Part shown: in pieces, positions 7,128-15,492 of the stretch
How positions within the stretch are numbered: the stretch's first letter is position 1
Layout: every line of letters begins with the position of its first letter
Origin: B8-G4 sp033720735
GTDB taxonomy: Bacteria > Bacteroidota > Bacteroidia > Chitinophagales > Saprospiraceae
NCBI GenBank assembly: GCA_033720735.1
Contig: JAWWBX010000061.1
Coordinates: forward strand, 1-18,297
Length of the DNA: 18,297 nt
Direction of reading: 5' to 3'
Program-made: the position numbers and the translations under genes
The notes under the pieces: model-generated
What the model was told of the DNA's origin: nothing
Databases searched by the model: none
What the model saw: the letters and a program-made list of their open reading frames with translations, nothing else

Positions 7128-10100
7128 CTAAAAGAAAAATCCCATTCCCACGCTGATACGCTCGTCCACGTCGGATACGTGATAATTTAAAGATAGCAAA
7201 AGGGTATAGAAGGGGCTAAACCACACCCCTCCCCCGTAGGCATAGTGCCAGGTATCCGAATTGTCGTTTTCGGTCCAAACCCGCCCGTGATCGAACGTGA
7301 GGGTGACACCCACGGCGGAGGGCAGATAGTAACTCCGCAGCTGCGACAGGCGGAACCGGATGTCCGTATTGTGATAAAAGGATTTCTGACCAACGAAGCG
7401 CTCTTTGGGCATCCCCCTGAAATTGCTCTGGAAGCCCAGGATCGCGCCCTGGTAAAACTGATATTCGCCTCCGTGGAACTCAGTGCCCACACGGGTTGCG
7501 ATGACCGGTTTGCCAAGGTATTTCAGCTGGTAGTAAGTGGCCAGTGACGCCTTGAAATAGCGATGGGTCATATCCATCTCAAAGTTGCGATCGATCCCGG
7601 TCGACACACGAAAGCGCAGGCCGCGTCGGGTCAGGAGGGGCTGGTCCACGATCTGGAAGCTGTAATCGAAGCGCGCGACGACAAACCCTTGTTCTTCAAA
7701 CACGGATTCTGGCAGCCCGTTTTCGGGATCGGCAATAAACCGGCCGGGCGTCCTTTCGATCTGATGGCTTTCATAGCCGGCGTGGAGCGAAGCACTGTGG
7801 CCCTCGTCATGCCCAAAGCGGATAGAAGGGACAACCGCGTAGTTGCGTTTGCGCACGCGGTAAAAGTCAATGTCGTCGACCATTTCTTCAGAATCATTAC
7901 CAAGTCCAAAGAAATTCTGCACGTAATTCGGCGTCAGATAGCGGGTCTCCAACCCGACGCCTGTGTTGCCGAGTACTTCGTTCCATTCACCGCGATATTC
8001 AAATCCATAAGATCCCGATGCCGTCGCATAGAAACCTTGAATGCTGTGCCGGCTGGCAAACGGTTCCTTCTTGAAGCCATGGCGGACGATCTGGACCCCT
8101 CCACCGACCAACAACCCGTCGTCCGGGTTGCCGCCCAGAATAATGAGTGGAATACCGTAGTCATATTCAAATGACAACCGGTCGTAAGCGTTGTCCTCGT
8201 CATCAAACACTTCCCGGTACGGGATAGCGTCTGTCGGGTTGCGCTCAGGGTTGTGGGTGTCCTGCGCCAGCAGGCGCTTGCGCCTCACACCATCCGTCTC
8301 ATCAAAGGTATCGCGCCCCTCACCGCCAACAAGATTGACCTTGATGCCACCCCTGGCCTCCCCTTCAATCACAAAATGGTCACGCCCGTCCAGCCCGTAA
8401 ATCTGGATATTGTTTGTCTCGCCGTTGGAAAACGTGCGGTCATAGTAGAGATCATTCCGGTCGCCTTCCTTGTTACTGTCGAATACGCGGACACGCGTGG
8501 CTCCGGCCAGACGCGTGATCAGGAAATAATCGGCGTCCTCAGTCCCTCGAATCATAACGGTCCGGGCCAGAACATCATAATATCTGTTTGCGAACTCAAC
8601 GATCTTGTCGCGCCGTCCTTTGAGAATTTCAATGATCCTCTCTCCCTGCTCGCTGAAGATCCCCTGCGGCCAGCTGCGCAGGCTCCGTTCGATCACGTCG
8701 TCGGTCAGGCGGTTTCGCAGATCGGAGGCAATCTCGACCCACTGCTCCCTGGTGAGCATATTGAGGAAGTCACGGTCAAAATACCGGGCGTTGAAATTGA
8801 ACCACTTGATCCGTTTGATCTCATCGGTAAATACGGACATTTTCCGCAGCGCCGGGGTGTACCAGTTGGCCAGCTTTACGATCAGTCCATCGTAGGTGGA
8901 AAATGCCTGATCGCGATCGCGTGGCACCGGCCGGTATAGCTTACCCTTGCCATCAGGATTGTCAAAACTGGCCCACCGCCACTGGTCATCGTGACGATCC
9001 CAGTCGCCGATGATCATGTCAAACAAGCGGGACCGAAGCACAAACTCCTGATCTACGCGATGGGTATACTTCTCGATGGTCTCTTCGACAACATCGCTGT
9101 AGCTCATCAACTCGTCGCTGCCCCCGAAGTTTCGGGAGTCAGACCAGTCGCCGTCCGGCCGCTCTTCGTACAGATACAGCCCTTCTGCAAAATCTGCAGA
9201 ATACCGACCGAGAGCCTGTTGCGCGGGCAGGTACACGAGTTCGGGATTGGTGTGGTAAATACCAGCCGCCGACGCCATTTCGGGGATGACAAAGGCCGCG
9301 TAGGGATGCGACGCAGTGAACTGGTCCTGCAGGATATCCATGGCAAAGGTGCTCTGGAAGACGTCGGGCAGCAACCTGGTCGCGTCTTTCTTCAAGCCAC
9401 GCAGGACGTACTGCCGACCGTCCTTGTCTTCGAGGCGCAGGGAATTGGTTTGGAAGCCACCTCCCTTTTTCACGGGTTCCAAACCTCCCCGTGCTTCCGC
9501 AAGATTGATATTGCGGGCATTGACCGGTGTGTTGTACAACGCGCGATAGCGTTCGCCAAAAAAGACGCGATACAAACCGCTCTTGGCATATTCGTCCGAG
9601 ATCACGGTCTCGGTGCTATCCGTCAACGCTTCCTGCGGTGGAAGGTCTGGAAGATCCTCAGTCGTTGCGATCCCGTCCACCAACTTCGTCGAGTAAACGG
9701 GCGTTTCGCCTGTCTGTGTCTCGTAGACATGCAGGTTGATCTCGCCCGAAGCCATCACGTCCATGACCATATAGCCATTTGCGCCATGACCAAAGCGCAT
9801 GGAAGCAGGTTTGCCGATCTGGTTGGGATGTCTGGCACCCGAGCCTGACACGATATAGTGATCATCCCGATAGACATGATGCTCGAGCACATGCTCGTGC
9901 CCGGAAACGAGGATCGCGGGCCGTTCGTACTGTCCGAGCGCCTCACGGACGCCTTTCTTCAGGTCGTAGTACTTGTGATGTACGATGTCCTGCACATTGC
10001 CAAACGTGCCCCGGAGAATCGGATACAGGAACGGGATCGGAACATACAGCCAATCCTCCACCAGGGTCAATGGGAACAAATGATCCTTGAGGCCATAATA

Positions 10101-10847
10101 ACCGCCATGGGGCCCCGCGCTGATCAGCGGGTGATGCATGACAATAACAATCTGTTTCTCCTTGTTGTCGCTGACTGCCTCCTTGAGCGCTGCCAGGAAA
10201 TCGAGCCGGCTTTGGGCATCGCAGTCCTCATTGATACCCTTTTCTTTTGACCAGTTGTGCAGCCACCACTGGCTGTCGATCAACAACAGCACCAGATCGT
10301 CTCCGATCTCCACTTCCTCCGGTCCCGGACACCCATCCTCAGGCAGCATGTGTACGATATCATTTCCATGCTCCTCGATGAACGCACCCTGACGACGCAC
10401 CTGTTTCAAGCCGGATGCCTTGCCTTTCTTCCAGTCGTGATTTCCCGGTACAAAGTATCCGCGCACGTCCGCTTGTGCCTCCAGAACCGCGTTGATCTGC
10501 GGTAGCAACGCACCCTCTGCATACGGACGTGCTTTGATCGAGTCCTTGAGTGCAATCTCAGGGAACGTGTCTTTGACCGGAGGGAGCCCTTCCGGGTAAA
10601 TATTGTCCCCCAGATAGAGAACTGTCGCTTCGCCCCCGTACGCATTAAGCTGAGCAGTCATCTGCGACAGGATTGTCGTTTGAGCGTGGGAAGCCTCTCC
10701 TGCGTCACCAACCAGGAAGATCTTGTGCACGATCTCGCCGGAAGCCACCGGATCGGGGTCTTGCGCAGGCATATGCATGCGATATGAGGCACACCCGACA
10801 AGCGCACACAAGGCGATGCACGCCACCAGCCTAATCACTTGTTTCAT
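7128..10847 (-). CDS. Lipoprotein with calcineurin-like phosphoesterase, kinase-like middle region and C-terminal outer-membrane barrel
   Basis: The product has 1239 residues. The lipobox LVGC ends at Cys19. Residues 40-385 form a calcineurin-like metallophosphoesterase with GDAG (47-50), GDN (80-82), GNHD (135-138), MHHP (237-240) and GHEH (316-319), all metal-binding motifs intact. Residues about 425-765 hold a second conserved region with YVLRGLKKD (480-488), IGDWDRHDDQWRW (613-625) and PRDRDQAF (642-649), resembling the ATP-lysine, DRH catalytic loop and metal-binding Asp of HipA/FAM20/PI-kinase-like folds. Residues 770-850 contain glycine/aspartate-rich pieces (GLDGRDHF, GGEGRDTF). Residues about 895-1239 are alternating strands ending in FFF, as expected for a BamA/TamA-type surface-antigen barrel. 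The frame is open to a TTG at 10856, but the ATG at 10847 gives a normal lipoprotein signal and overlaps the upstream gene by 17 bp. Kinase-like activity is inference only. Confidence 0.93.
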   Translation of the reverse strand: MKQVIRLVACIALCALVGCASYRMHMPAQDPDPVASGEIVHKIFLVGDAGEASHAQTTILSQMTAQLNAYGGEATVLYLGDNIYPEGLPPVKDTFPEIALKDSIKARPYAEGALLPQINAVLEAQADVRGYFVPGNHDWKKGKASGLKQVRRQGAFIEEHGNDIVHMLPEDGCPGPEEVEIGDDLVLLLIDSQWWLHNWSKEKGINEDCDAQSRLDFLAALKEAVSDNKEKQIVIVMHHPLISAGPHGGYYGLKDHLFPLTLVEDWLYVPIPFLYPILRGTFGNVQDIVHHKYYDLKKGVREALGQYERPAILVSGHEHVLEHHVYRDDHYIVSGSGARHPNQIGKPASMRFGHGANGYMVMDVMASGEINLHVYETQTGETPVYSTKLVDGIATTEDLPDLPPQEALTDSTETVISDEYAKSGLYRVFFGERYRALYNTPVNARNINLAEARGGLEPVKKGGGFQTNSLRLEDKDGRQYVLRGLKKDATRLLPDVFQSTFAMDILQDQFTASHPYAAFVIPEMASAAGIYHTNPELVYLPAQQALGRYSADFAEGLYLYEERPDGDWSDSRNFGGSDELMSYSDVVEETIEKYTHRVDQEFVLRSRLFDMIIGDWDRHDDQWRWASFDNPDGKGKLYRPVPRDRDQAFSTYDGLIVKLANWYTPALRKMSVFTDEIKRIKWFNFNARYFDRDFLNMLTREQWVEIASDLRNRLTDDVIERSLRSWPQGIFSEQGERIIEILKGRRDKIVEFANRYYDVLARTVMIRGTEDADYFLITRLAGATRVRVFDSNKEGDRNDLYYDRTFSNGETNNIQIYGLDGRDHFVIEGEARGGIKVNLVGGEGRDTFDETDGVRRKRLLAQDTHNPERNPTDAIPYREVFDDEDNAYDRLSFEYDYGIPLIILGGNPDDGLLVGGGVQIVRHGFKKEPFASRHSIQGFYATASGSYGFEYRGEWNEVLGNTGVGLETRYLTPNYVQNFFGLGNDSEEMVDDIDFYRVRKRNYAVVPSIRFGHDEGHSASLHAGYESHQIERTPGRFIADPENGLPESVFEEQGFVVARFDYSFQIVDQPLLTRRGLRFRVSTGIDRNFEMDMTHRYFKASLATYYQLKYLGKPVIATRVGTEFHGGEYQFYQGAILGFQSNFRGMPKERFVGQKSFYHNTDIRFRLSQLRSYYLPSAVGVTLTFDHGRVWTENDNSDTWHYAYGGGVWFSPFYTLLLSLNYHVSDVDERISVGMGFFF

Positions 10848-11718
10848 CGAAAGCAAACTTTAAGAGATTTCCCCTGGCTCCTTGTCCTTCGTTGGCGATG
10901 TAGAGGTTGCCCTCACGGTCGAAGCAAATTGCCTCGGGCTGCCGAAACCGGATCGGGTCCAGAAAAATGTGATCTCGTAATTCCCATTGATCCGTCAGCA
11001 CCAGCAGCTGAGGTACCGGACTGGACAGGACGAATCGTTCCCGAGTCAGTGGGTGAACGGCAATACCACTGGGATTAAATGAATATGTCGCTGCTGCCAG
11101 GTTCTTCCTGAAGCGTGACAGTCCCTTCTCGTCGCCACTCATGATCCATGCGAGCAATTCTGTCTGATCCAGTGCTGTCACCTGTTGCAGCGCCATGGTA
11201 TCGGCGGGAAGGGCAATGTCGAGGGCATAGATCTCTTTCCTGACGACATCAGGATTGCGTTTTGCCGCCAGCAAGAGTTGTCGGGTGACCTGATCGTATC
11301 CCAGACCTTCAAAATTGACGGCATTGGACAAACCGCTGTCCACTTTTCTGGTCTCATCGTCATCAGGGTCGTCCAGGTTGAATAAGTACAGATTACCGTT
11401 GCTCTTGAGTGCAATGCCAAGCGTGTCACTGACCTCAATCCCCTCAAAGTCGCCATCCTTCCAAAACTTGTCATCGCGCAAGATGTCACCGCTACTCGGA
11501 TCGAGTTGAAAGACGCGCCCGTCTTCATCCTGCAGGGCATACAACATACCGGCGTGGTACGCCAGACCTGAAATCTCCCGCAACGCATGGTCGAGAGCGA
11601 CAACCTGTACGGGCTGATCCATTTGATAGCCGGATATTTTGGTTTTGATGGGTTCTGACGAACAGGCCGGGGTCAGGAAGTAAACCAGAAACAAAATCCA
11701 ACAAACCATCTTCATCAT
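10831..11718 (-). CDS. SdiA-regulated (YjiK-like) family beta-propeller, probable lipoprotein
   Basis: The 295-residue protein has a hydrophobic N-terminus ending LTPAC, so Cys19 is a likely lipidation site followed by SSEPIK. The mature part shows the repeating strand pattern of the SdiA-regulated/YjiK family: EISGLAY (48-54), FEGIEV (91-96), FEGLGYD (136-142), PSGIAVHPLT (216-225) and PEAICFDREGNLYIANEG (261-278). Members are predicted six-bladed propellers in the envelope with no established reaction. The frame opens at a TTG (11727); the tandem ATG at 11718/11715 is preferred. It is the first gene of the minus-strand cluster and its stop lies inside the start of the phosphoesterase gene (17 bp overlap), which argues for translational coupling. 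A 9 bp-stem hairpin lies about 90 bp upstream. No exact TAnnTTTG was found ahead of it. Confidence 0.86.
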   Translation of the reverse strand: MMKMVCWILFLVYFLTPACSSEPIKTKISGYQMDQPVQVVALDHALREISGLAYHAGMLYALQDEDGRVFQLDPSSGDILRDDKFWKDGDFEGIEVSDTLGIALKSNGNLYLFNLDDPDDDETRKVDSGLSNAVNFEGLGYDQVTRQLLLAAKRNPDVVRKEIYALDIALPADTMALQQVTALDQTELLAWIMSGDEKGLSRFRKNLAAATYSFNPSGIAVHPLTRERFVLSSPVPQLLVLTDQWELRDHIFLDPIRFRQPEAICFDREGNLYIANEGQGARGNLLKFAFDETSD

Positions 11719-12113
11719 GGACACCAATGAGCACCCAATTTAACAATCAGCCATCACTATCAGCCCGATGATGAAAAGAGTGCGCAGATTGAAAGGCATA
11801 AACAAGTGTGCCACCCTGATCCCCAAGGTGGCACATCTTATTAAAAATGGGTGCTATACTACCTAAATTCTTGTGCTTCTTACAAGACCTTACTACCTGA
11901 AAATCATTGGGCAAATCCGGGAAGACTAGCCATTTCCAAGTGTTACGCGCTCTTAAGGTAGCAAATAGTGGTGATAATTCACGCATCCTGACGGATTTTT
12001 CTTCACGCCATATCTGCTCCGGGTGTGGTGTCGCGCACACGGAAGAAGGATGCCAACTTATCGTGGAAATCGGTCTCCCCACACACCCGTAGAGCAGTCC
12101 TGCTACAGGTCTG
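11719..12113. other. Gene-free stretch (395 bp) between the SdiA-regulated gene and the HYR-repeat gene
   Basis: No coding frame here looks real: the longest ones (11907-12092 plus; 11747-12136 minus) have no family resemblance, and the minus one runs into the next gene in another frame. The stretch is more AT-rich than its neighbours. It holds the hairpin at 11807-11835 and an 8 bp direct repeat TACTACCT at 11857-11864 and 11891-11898. Between the two copies a 6 bp stem (TCTTGT/ACAAGA) spans about 11869-11887. Downstream of the HYR-gene stop there is only a weak imperfect hairpin (12089-12106). It should contain the promoter of the three-gene cluster, but I find only a one-mismatch -7 box near its start. 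Confidence 0.6.
11807..11835. terminator. Perfect 9 bp-stem hairpin, possible terminator or leader element
   Basis: TGTGCCACC and GGTGGCACA form a 9 bp perfect stem with an 11 nt loop. On the plus strand it is followed by TCTTATT and on the minus strand by CTTGTTTATG, so T-richness is modest on both sides. It lies 279 bp past the stop of the HYR-repeat gene and 89 bp before the ATG of the next minus-strand gene. It could therefore end the first transcript or act in the leader of the second. Confidence 0.5.
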
Positions 12114-15100
12114 TTACAGCCCGAAGAGCTGTCCAATTACCACATGATTGGGAGTGCTGAGTCCAACCTGACTCAGTATTTCATTCTTATCATTATTTGA
12201 TCCATTGTACCTGACCTGTCCGTCGAAATTGACGTCATGCCCATAGTAACCGTTCAGGACGCCATTCGGGGTCGTCAGACCGACCAGGCTGAGGATCTCG
12301 TTCTTATCATTCGCACTGCCGTTAAAATCGATCACCTGATCACCGTTGATATCACCATTGATCATCGCATACATCCCGTTTGCCAGTTGCGCCATGCCGA
12401 ATGAAGACGCCCCGCCTCCCGTAAAATCACAACTGGCACTACCTGAACTGAAGTCAATGGCAACCAGTGAGGCAATGTCCAGGTGGTTACGATGTCGGAT
12501 CCGCAACTCGTAAATCCCTGGTTCTACAAAGACGGTGACGTCAGAAACGCCATCCAGGTCGGTAATCTCTCCATCGTTCCTGAGCAGCGCTGCGCGTCGG
12601 CCCGCAATATCCATCGTCACCGGATCGACCAACTCAATCAGGATCCAGTCTACGACATCCGGATACATGGCAGGCACTGATTCTCCGCCAGCATATCCAT
12701 ACACGCTTTGATAGGGCTGCGTCAGTGGCAAAATGCCATTCAGGGTGGTGTGCATACTGCTCCCGGTACTGTCCATGGCGCTGAGCAAATAGACCCTGGC
12801 ATCCACGACGACCGCAGGGGCCCGGTGGATCAGTTGCACGGCCATTGCCGAGTTGCCACAGGGATCCGTCGCCCGGAAAACGCGCCTGGTCAGGGCTGCG
12901 CAGCCGGCTCCATCGACAATGTCCTCCACAAACTCCACAGCGATATCTCCAGGAGCGGCAAAATTGTCGAGCACCAGTACACTGTTCAGGTCAGGCGCGG
13001 GAAGGTCGGCGTCGCACGCTATCGTCAGATCTGCCGGCGGAAGGATCTCCGGAGGCATGATGTCCAGCAACAGCGGGACGGTCTGTACGCACGTGTCCGG
13101 GCTGAGGTTGCCGCAGGCATCAGAAGCCGATATCATATTGACCAGGGTGGCATCACAGCCCGTCATCTCAAACGTTTGCGTCATAGCCATGGTCACCGCG
13201 CTTCCACATTCATCGAGATAGGACACCTGTTGGATGGTATCCGGCATCATGAGATAGCTCAGTCCACCCACTGCGCCAGAGGCGGGAATACTGGTTCCGA
13301 AGTAGACGACCAATTTGGAAACGCCCGGTGTCATCAGACACACATCCTCAAGGCAGTTGTCAGATCCCCCTTGAAACGGCACAAAGCCCAGCAGCATGCC
13401 ATTCGTGTCGGACATGAAGACCCCTGCGCCCATCAGCACTTGTGGCAACTCCATGTCTACCATCGTCAGATGTTGCATGAAGACCGGAGCGCTAAACTCG
13501 AAGATCAGGGAGTCACTGAGGAAATAGTCATCAGGTGAAGTATTGTTGGGGTTCTGTACCACGAGCGCGTTGCCAACGGCCCGGTTGTTCGAAAGTTCGA
13601 ACCCATCCGGTGAGATGGCATTCACCCCCGCACCGCCAAACCAGGAGTTGGGTGTGCCGAGATCCTGATCATCCGGCGACGGTGCAGTCGTATTGAAAAC
13701 AACGGCTTCGCGCAGGAACCCACCCTTGCTGTAGGCCGTCACCGTGATCGTAATATCACCAATGGTTGTACTGGTCAAGACGTCGCCAGGCGTCATCCCG
13801 TTGAAATCCAACTGTATGGCGTCGGAGCAGAGCACGGGATCAGGCGTCGCGCAATCCGTCAGAAGTGGTGCTGTATCGTCAATCACCAATAGCGTCTGCT
13901 CGCACGATGCGGTATTGCCTTGTTCGTCAGTTGCGATCCAGATCCTGTCCAGCAGTGAGGTGCCGGCACAGTTTGTGGTTGCCGACAATGCGACGTCCGT
14001 GAATGTCAGGTCCACTGGTCCGCAATCCGTGACAGTGATCAAGGCGGATGCCGGCAGTTCACTAAAGTCAGCACATGACACCGACAGTTGAGGCGGACAA
14101 TCGAGCACCGGCGGGGTGGTGAGATCAGCAATGGCAATGTGTTGCAAGCAAGTCGCTGTATTCCCGCAAGCATCGATCGAGAGCCAGGTGCGTTCGACCA
14201 ACTCGACCAGCGGACATCCGCTCTGGGCCAGGATCACGTCTTCCCACATGATAAACGGCTGCATATCGCATGCGTCGGAAGTATACACCATTCCGGTGGC
14301 TGCAGGGCTCGTTGATGCGCCGACATTCACTGTCAGATCCCCCGGGCATTCAATAAGCGGTGGCTGCATGTCATGCACCTCAATGATCTGCACGCAAGAA
14401 TCGAGATTACCGCAAAGGTCTTCGGCATAGAAGGTGCGGGTAATGATCTCTACCGCCGGGCAGTCGTTGGTCACTGCGACATCGTCCGTCCAATAGACGT
14501 GCGGATAGGCGTCTGCATTATCGGAGTATGCCGGCATTCCAGTGGTGTGCGGGTCGTACGCCGAGGCGCAGTCAGATACGATATTTGTTGCCTGGCAGGT
14601 CAGCACGGGAGCCAGCGAGTCGGTGCCAGTACAAAGGGAATAATGAATAGCCCCGTTGAATTGGCGTGGCTCAAATTGTCCGCCCTGAAATGGCATGACC
14701 GACGGTACCCCCAAACTGGTCCCTTCCCGGATCACGAGGTTGGTATCACCGACGAAGATGTTGTTGAGCGACGTTCCATTCGTGTACAGGATGTGACTGG
14801 GGTGGCCGATCGGGTTGGGCACAGCCGAGGTCACGGCAATATAAAAAGCGATCGTGTGACCGGCCGCCACGGTGACATCAATGCCCACGGGAAGCGTGGT
14901 GAGCGAGTCGGGGCCATTGGAAGTTACACCGCTGGCTGATCCCAGCATTGTCCATGCTTCCGGCACGTTCTCATGGCCGACATGCGAACCACTCTTGAAA
15001 TAAACGAGAACATCGTGATCTGCCGGCCCGCCGAGGTTGGCGTCCAACTGCTCGATCTTGATGTTGGTCACAGCTTCGACATCAAACATGAGACCAAACC

Positions 15101-15347
15101 CGCTATTGTCATAGCACATGGGTGTCATCAACATATTGGAGCCGGTCCTGTGAACTACGGATGTGGCCTCCTCCACTATGTCTGGCATCCATGCCGTAGT
15201 AGCGAGAGTGACTGGTGTACCCGGGTCTGCAGCTCCATCACCTCGCTGTGCAAAACCGGCACACGGCATCAGGAGCAGACACGCGAGCGTCACGTTGGGT
15301 ATCAGGCAGGTCCTTTTTCGTCTTTCTTTCTGGGGGATACAAGTCAT
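12114..15347 (-). CDS. Large secreted protein with HYR-like cysteine repeats and C-terminal dockerin-like module
   Basis: The product has 1077 residues. The N-terminus has a long basic n-region (KERRKRT) and a hydrophobic core ending GFAQ near residue 34. Residues 60-236 form a beta-sandwich-like domain (DVLVYFKSGS, LYTNGTS, FEPRQFNGAIHY). HYR-like repeats follow at about 245-325, 326-406 and 411-490, marked by CGN..(S/T)C.Q units and paired cysteines. A different beta-rich domain is inserted at about 505-700 (DFNGMTPGDV, SKGGFLREAVV, SPDGFELSNN), then two more degenerate HYR-like repeats run to about 845. Residues 848-989 (RVYL, VVDWILIEL, RIRHRNHLDI) and the duplicated EF-hand-like tail 990-1077 recur in the next gene. 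It is likely a cell-surface or released adhesin-like protein; no catalytic motif is seen. No classical T9SS C-terminal domain is obvious. A hairpin-rich leader lies upstream. Confidence 0.94.
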   Translation of the reverse strand: MTCIPQKERRKRTCLIPNVTLACLLLMPCAGFAQRGDGAADPGTPVTLATTAWMPDIVEEATSVVHRTGSNMLMTPMCYDNSGFGLMFDVEAVTNIKIEQLDANLGGPADHDVLVYFKSGSHVGHENVPEAWTMLGSASGVTSNGPDSLTTLPVGIDVTVAAGHTIAFYIAVTSAVPNPIGHPSHILYTNGTSLNNIFVGDTNLVIREGTSLGVPSVMPFQGGQFEPRQFNGAIHYSLCTGTDSLAPVLTCQATNIVSDCASAYDPHTTGMPAYSDNADAYPHVYWTDDVAVTNDCPAVEIITRTFYAEDLCGNLDSCVQIIEVHDMQPPLIECPGDLTVNVGASTSPAATGMVYTSDACDMQPFIMWEDVILAQSGCPLVELVERTWLSIDACGNTATCLQHIAIADLTTPPVLDCPPQLSVSCADFSELPASALITVTDCGPVDLTFTDVALSATTNCAGTSLLDRIWIATDEQGNTASCEQTLLVIDDTAPLLTDCATPDPVLCSDAIQLDFNGMTPGDVLTSTTIGDITITVTAYSKGGFLREAVVFNTTAPSPDDQDLGTPNSWFGGAGVNAISPDGFELSNNRAVGNALVVQNPNNTSPDDYFLSDSLIFEFSAPVFMQHLTMVDMELPQVLMGAGVFMSDTNGMLLGFVPFQGGSDNCLEDVCLMTPGVSKLVVYFGTSIPASGAVGGLSYLMMPDTIQQVSYLDECGSAVTMAMTQTFEMTGCDATLVNMISASDACGNLSPDTCVQTVPLLLDIMPPEILPPADLTIACDADLPAPDLNSVLVLDNFAAPGDIAVEFVEDIVDGAGCAALTRRVFRATDPCGNSAMAVQLIHRAPAVVVDARVYLLSAMDSTGSSMHTTLNGILPLTQPYQSVYGYAGGESVPAMYPDVVDWILIELVDPVTMDIAGRRAALLRNDGEITDLDGVSDVTVFVEPGIYELRIRHRNHLDIASLVAIDFSSGSASCDFTGGGASSFGMAQLANGMYAMINGDINGDQVIDFNGSANDKNEILSLVGLTTPNGVLNGYYGHDVNFDGQVRYNGSNNDKNEILSQVGLSTPNHVVIGQLFGL
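12117..12380 (-). repeat. Duplicated EF-hand/dockerin-like C-terminal module, copy in the HYR-repeat protein
   Basis: Residues 990-1077 contain two units of about 39 residues. Each has a calcium-loop-like start (GDINGDQVIDFNG, HDVNFDGQVRYNG), then NDKNEIL and VGL.TPN. The D-x-N-x-D pattern is that of EF-hand and type I dockerin loops. The two units are similar but not identical, and they form the extreme C-terminus. Confidence 0.85.
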
Positions 15348-15358
15348 GTTCAGGGCAT

Positions 15359-15403
15359 CAGGTGTTATGGACTGCCCCCAGAGGGAGGGAAGTCAAACAC
15401 CTG
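15359..15403 (-). promoter_or_regulatory. Leader hairpin just upstream of the HYR-repeat gene start
   Basis: CAGGTGTT (15359-15366) and AACACCTG (15396-15403) form a perfect 8 bp stem. The loop contains a second pairing (GACT/AGTC) around a C-rich/G-rich centre. The hairpin ends 11 nt before the ATG at 15347, so in RNA it would sit close to the translation start. A regulatory role is inference. Confidence 0.4.
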
Positions 15404-15448
15404 GCAGGTGCGTATCCCGTAAAGATGGTACGCAGACCTAACATGACT

Positions 15449-15456
15449 CAAACATA
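15449..15456 (-). promoter_or_regulatory. Candidate promoter of the HYR-repeat gene, -7 element TATGTTTG
   Basis: The minus strand reads TATGTTTG, an exact TAnnTTTG match, 101 bp before the ATG at 15347. It would give a leader of roughly 95 nt that includes the 15359-15403 hairpin. No -33 TTTG at standard spacing is visible. Confidence 0.4.
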
Positions 15457-15473
15457 GTTCATCGTTCTTGACA

Positions 15474-15492
15474 GACTGCCGGGTGTGCAGTC
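15474..15492. other. Perfect 6 bp-stem hairpin GACTGC/GCAGTC
   Basis: GACTGC, a 7 nt loop and GCAGTC. There is no T run on either side, so it is not a classical terminator. It lies upstream of the candidate promoter at 15449-15456, where an operator or a transcript-end structure could be expected. Confidence 0.35.

Noticed and set aside
7563..9848. Long plus-strand frames (7563-8174, 8253-8939, 8991-9848) inside the phosphoesterase-barrel gene
   Set aside because: All lie antisense to a continuous 1239-residue gene with intact motifs; they have no signal peptides, domains or promoters of their own.
11950..11964. CTCTTAAGGTAGCAAA, resembling a conserved 23S rRNA motif
   Set aside because: The match is about a dozen bases with no flanking rRNA similarity or length; coincidence is the simplest explanation.
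11907..12092. Plus-strand 61-codon frame with HICSGCG, considered as a zinc-ribbon or transposase fragment
   Set aside because: Only one CxxC pair, no second zinc pair, no transposase motif and no terminal inverted repeats around it.
12708..13538. Plus-strand 276-codon frame inside the HYR-repeat gene
   Set aside because: Low-complexity, Arg/His/Gln-rich translation typical of an antisense shadow; the minus strand has clear repeats.
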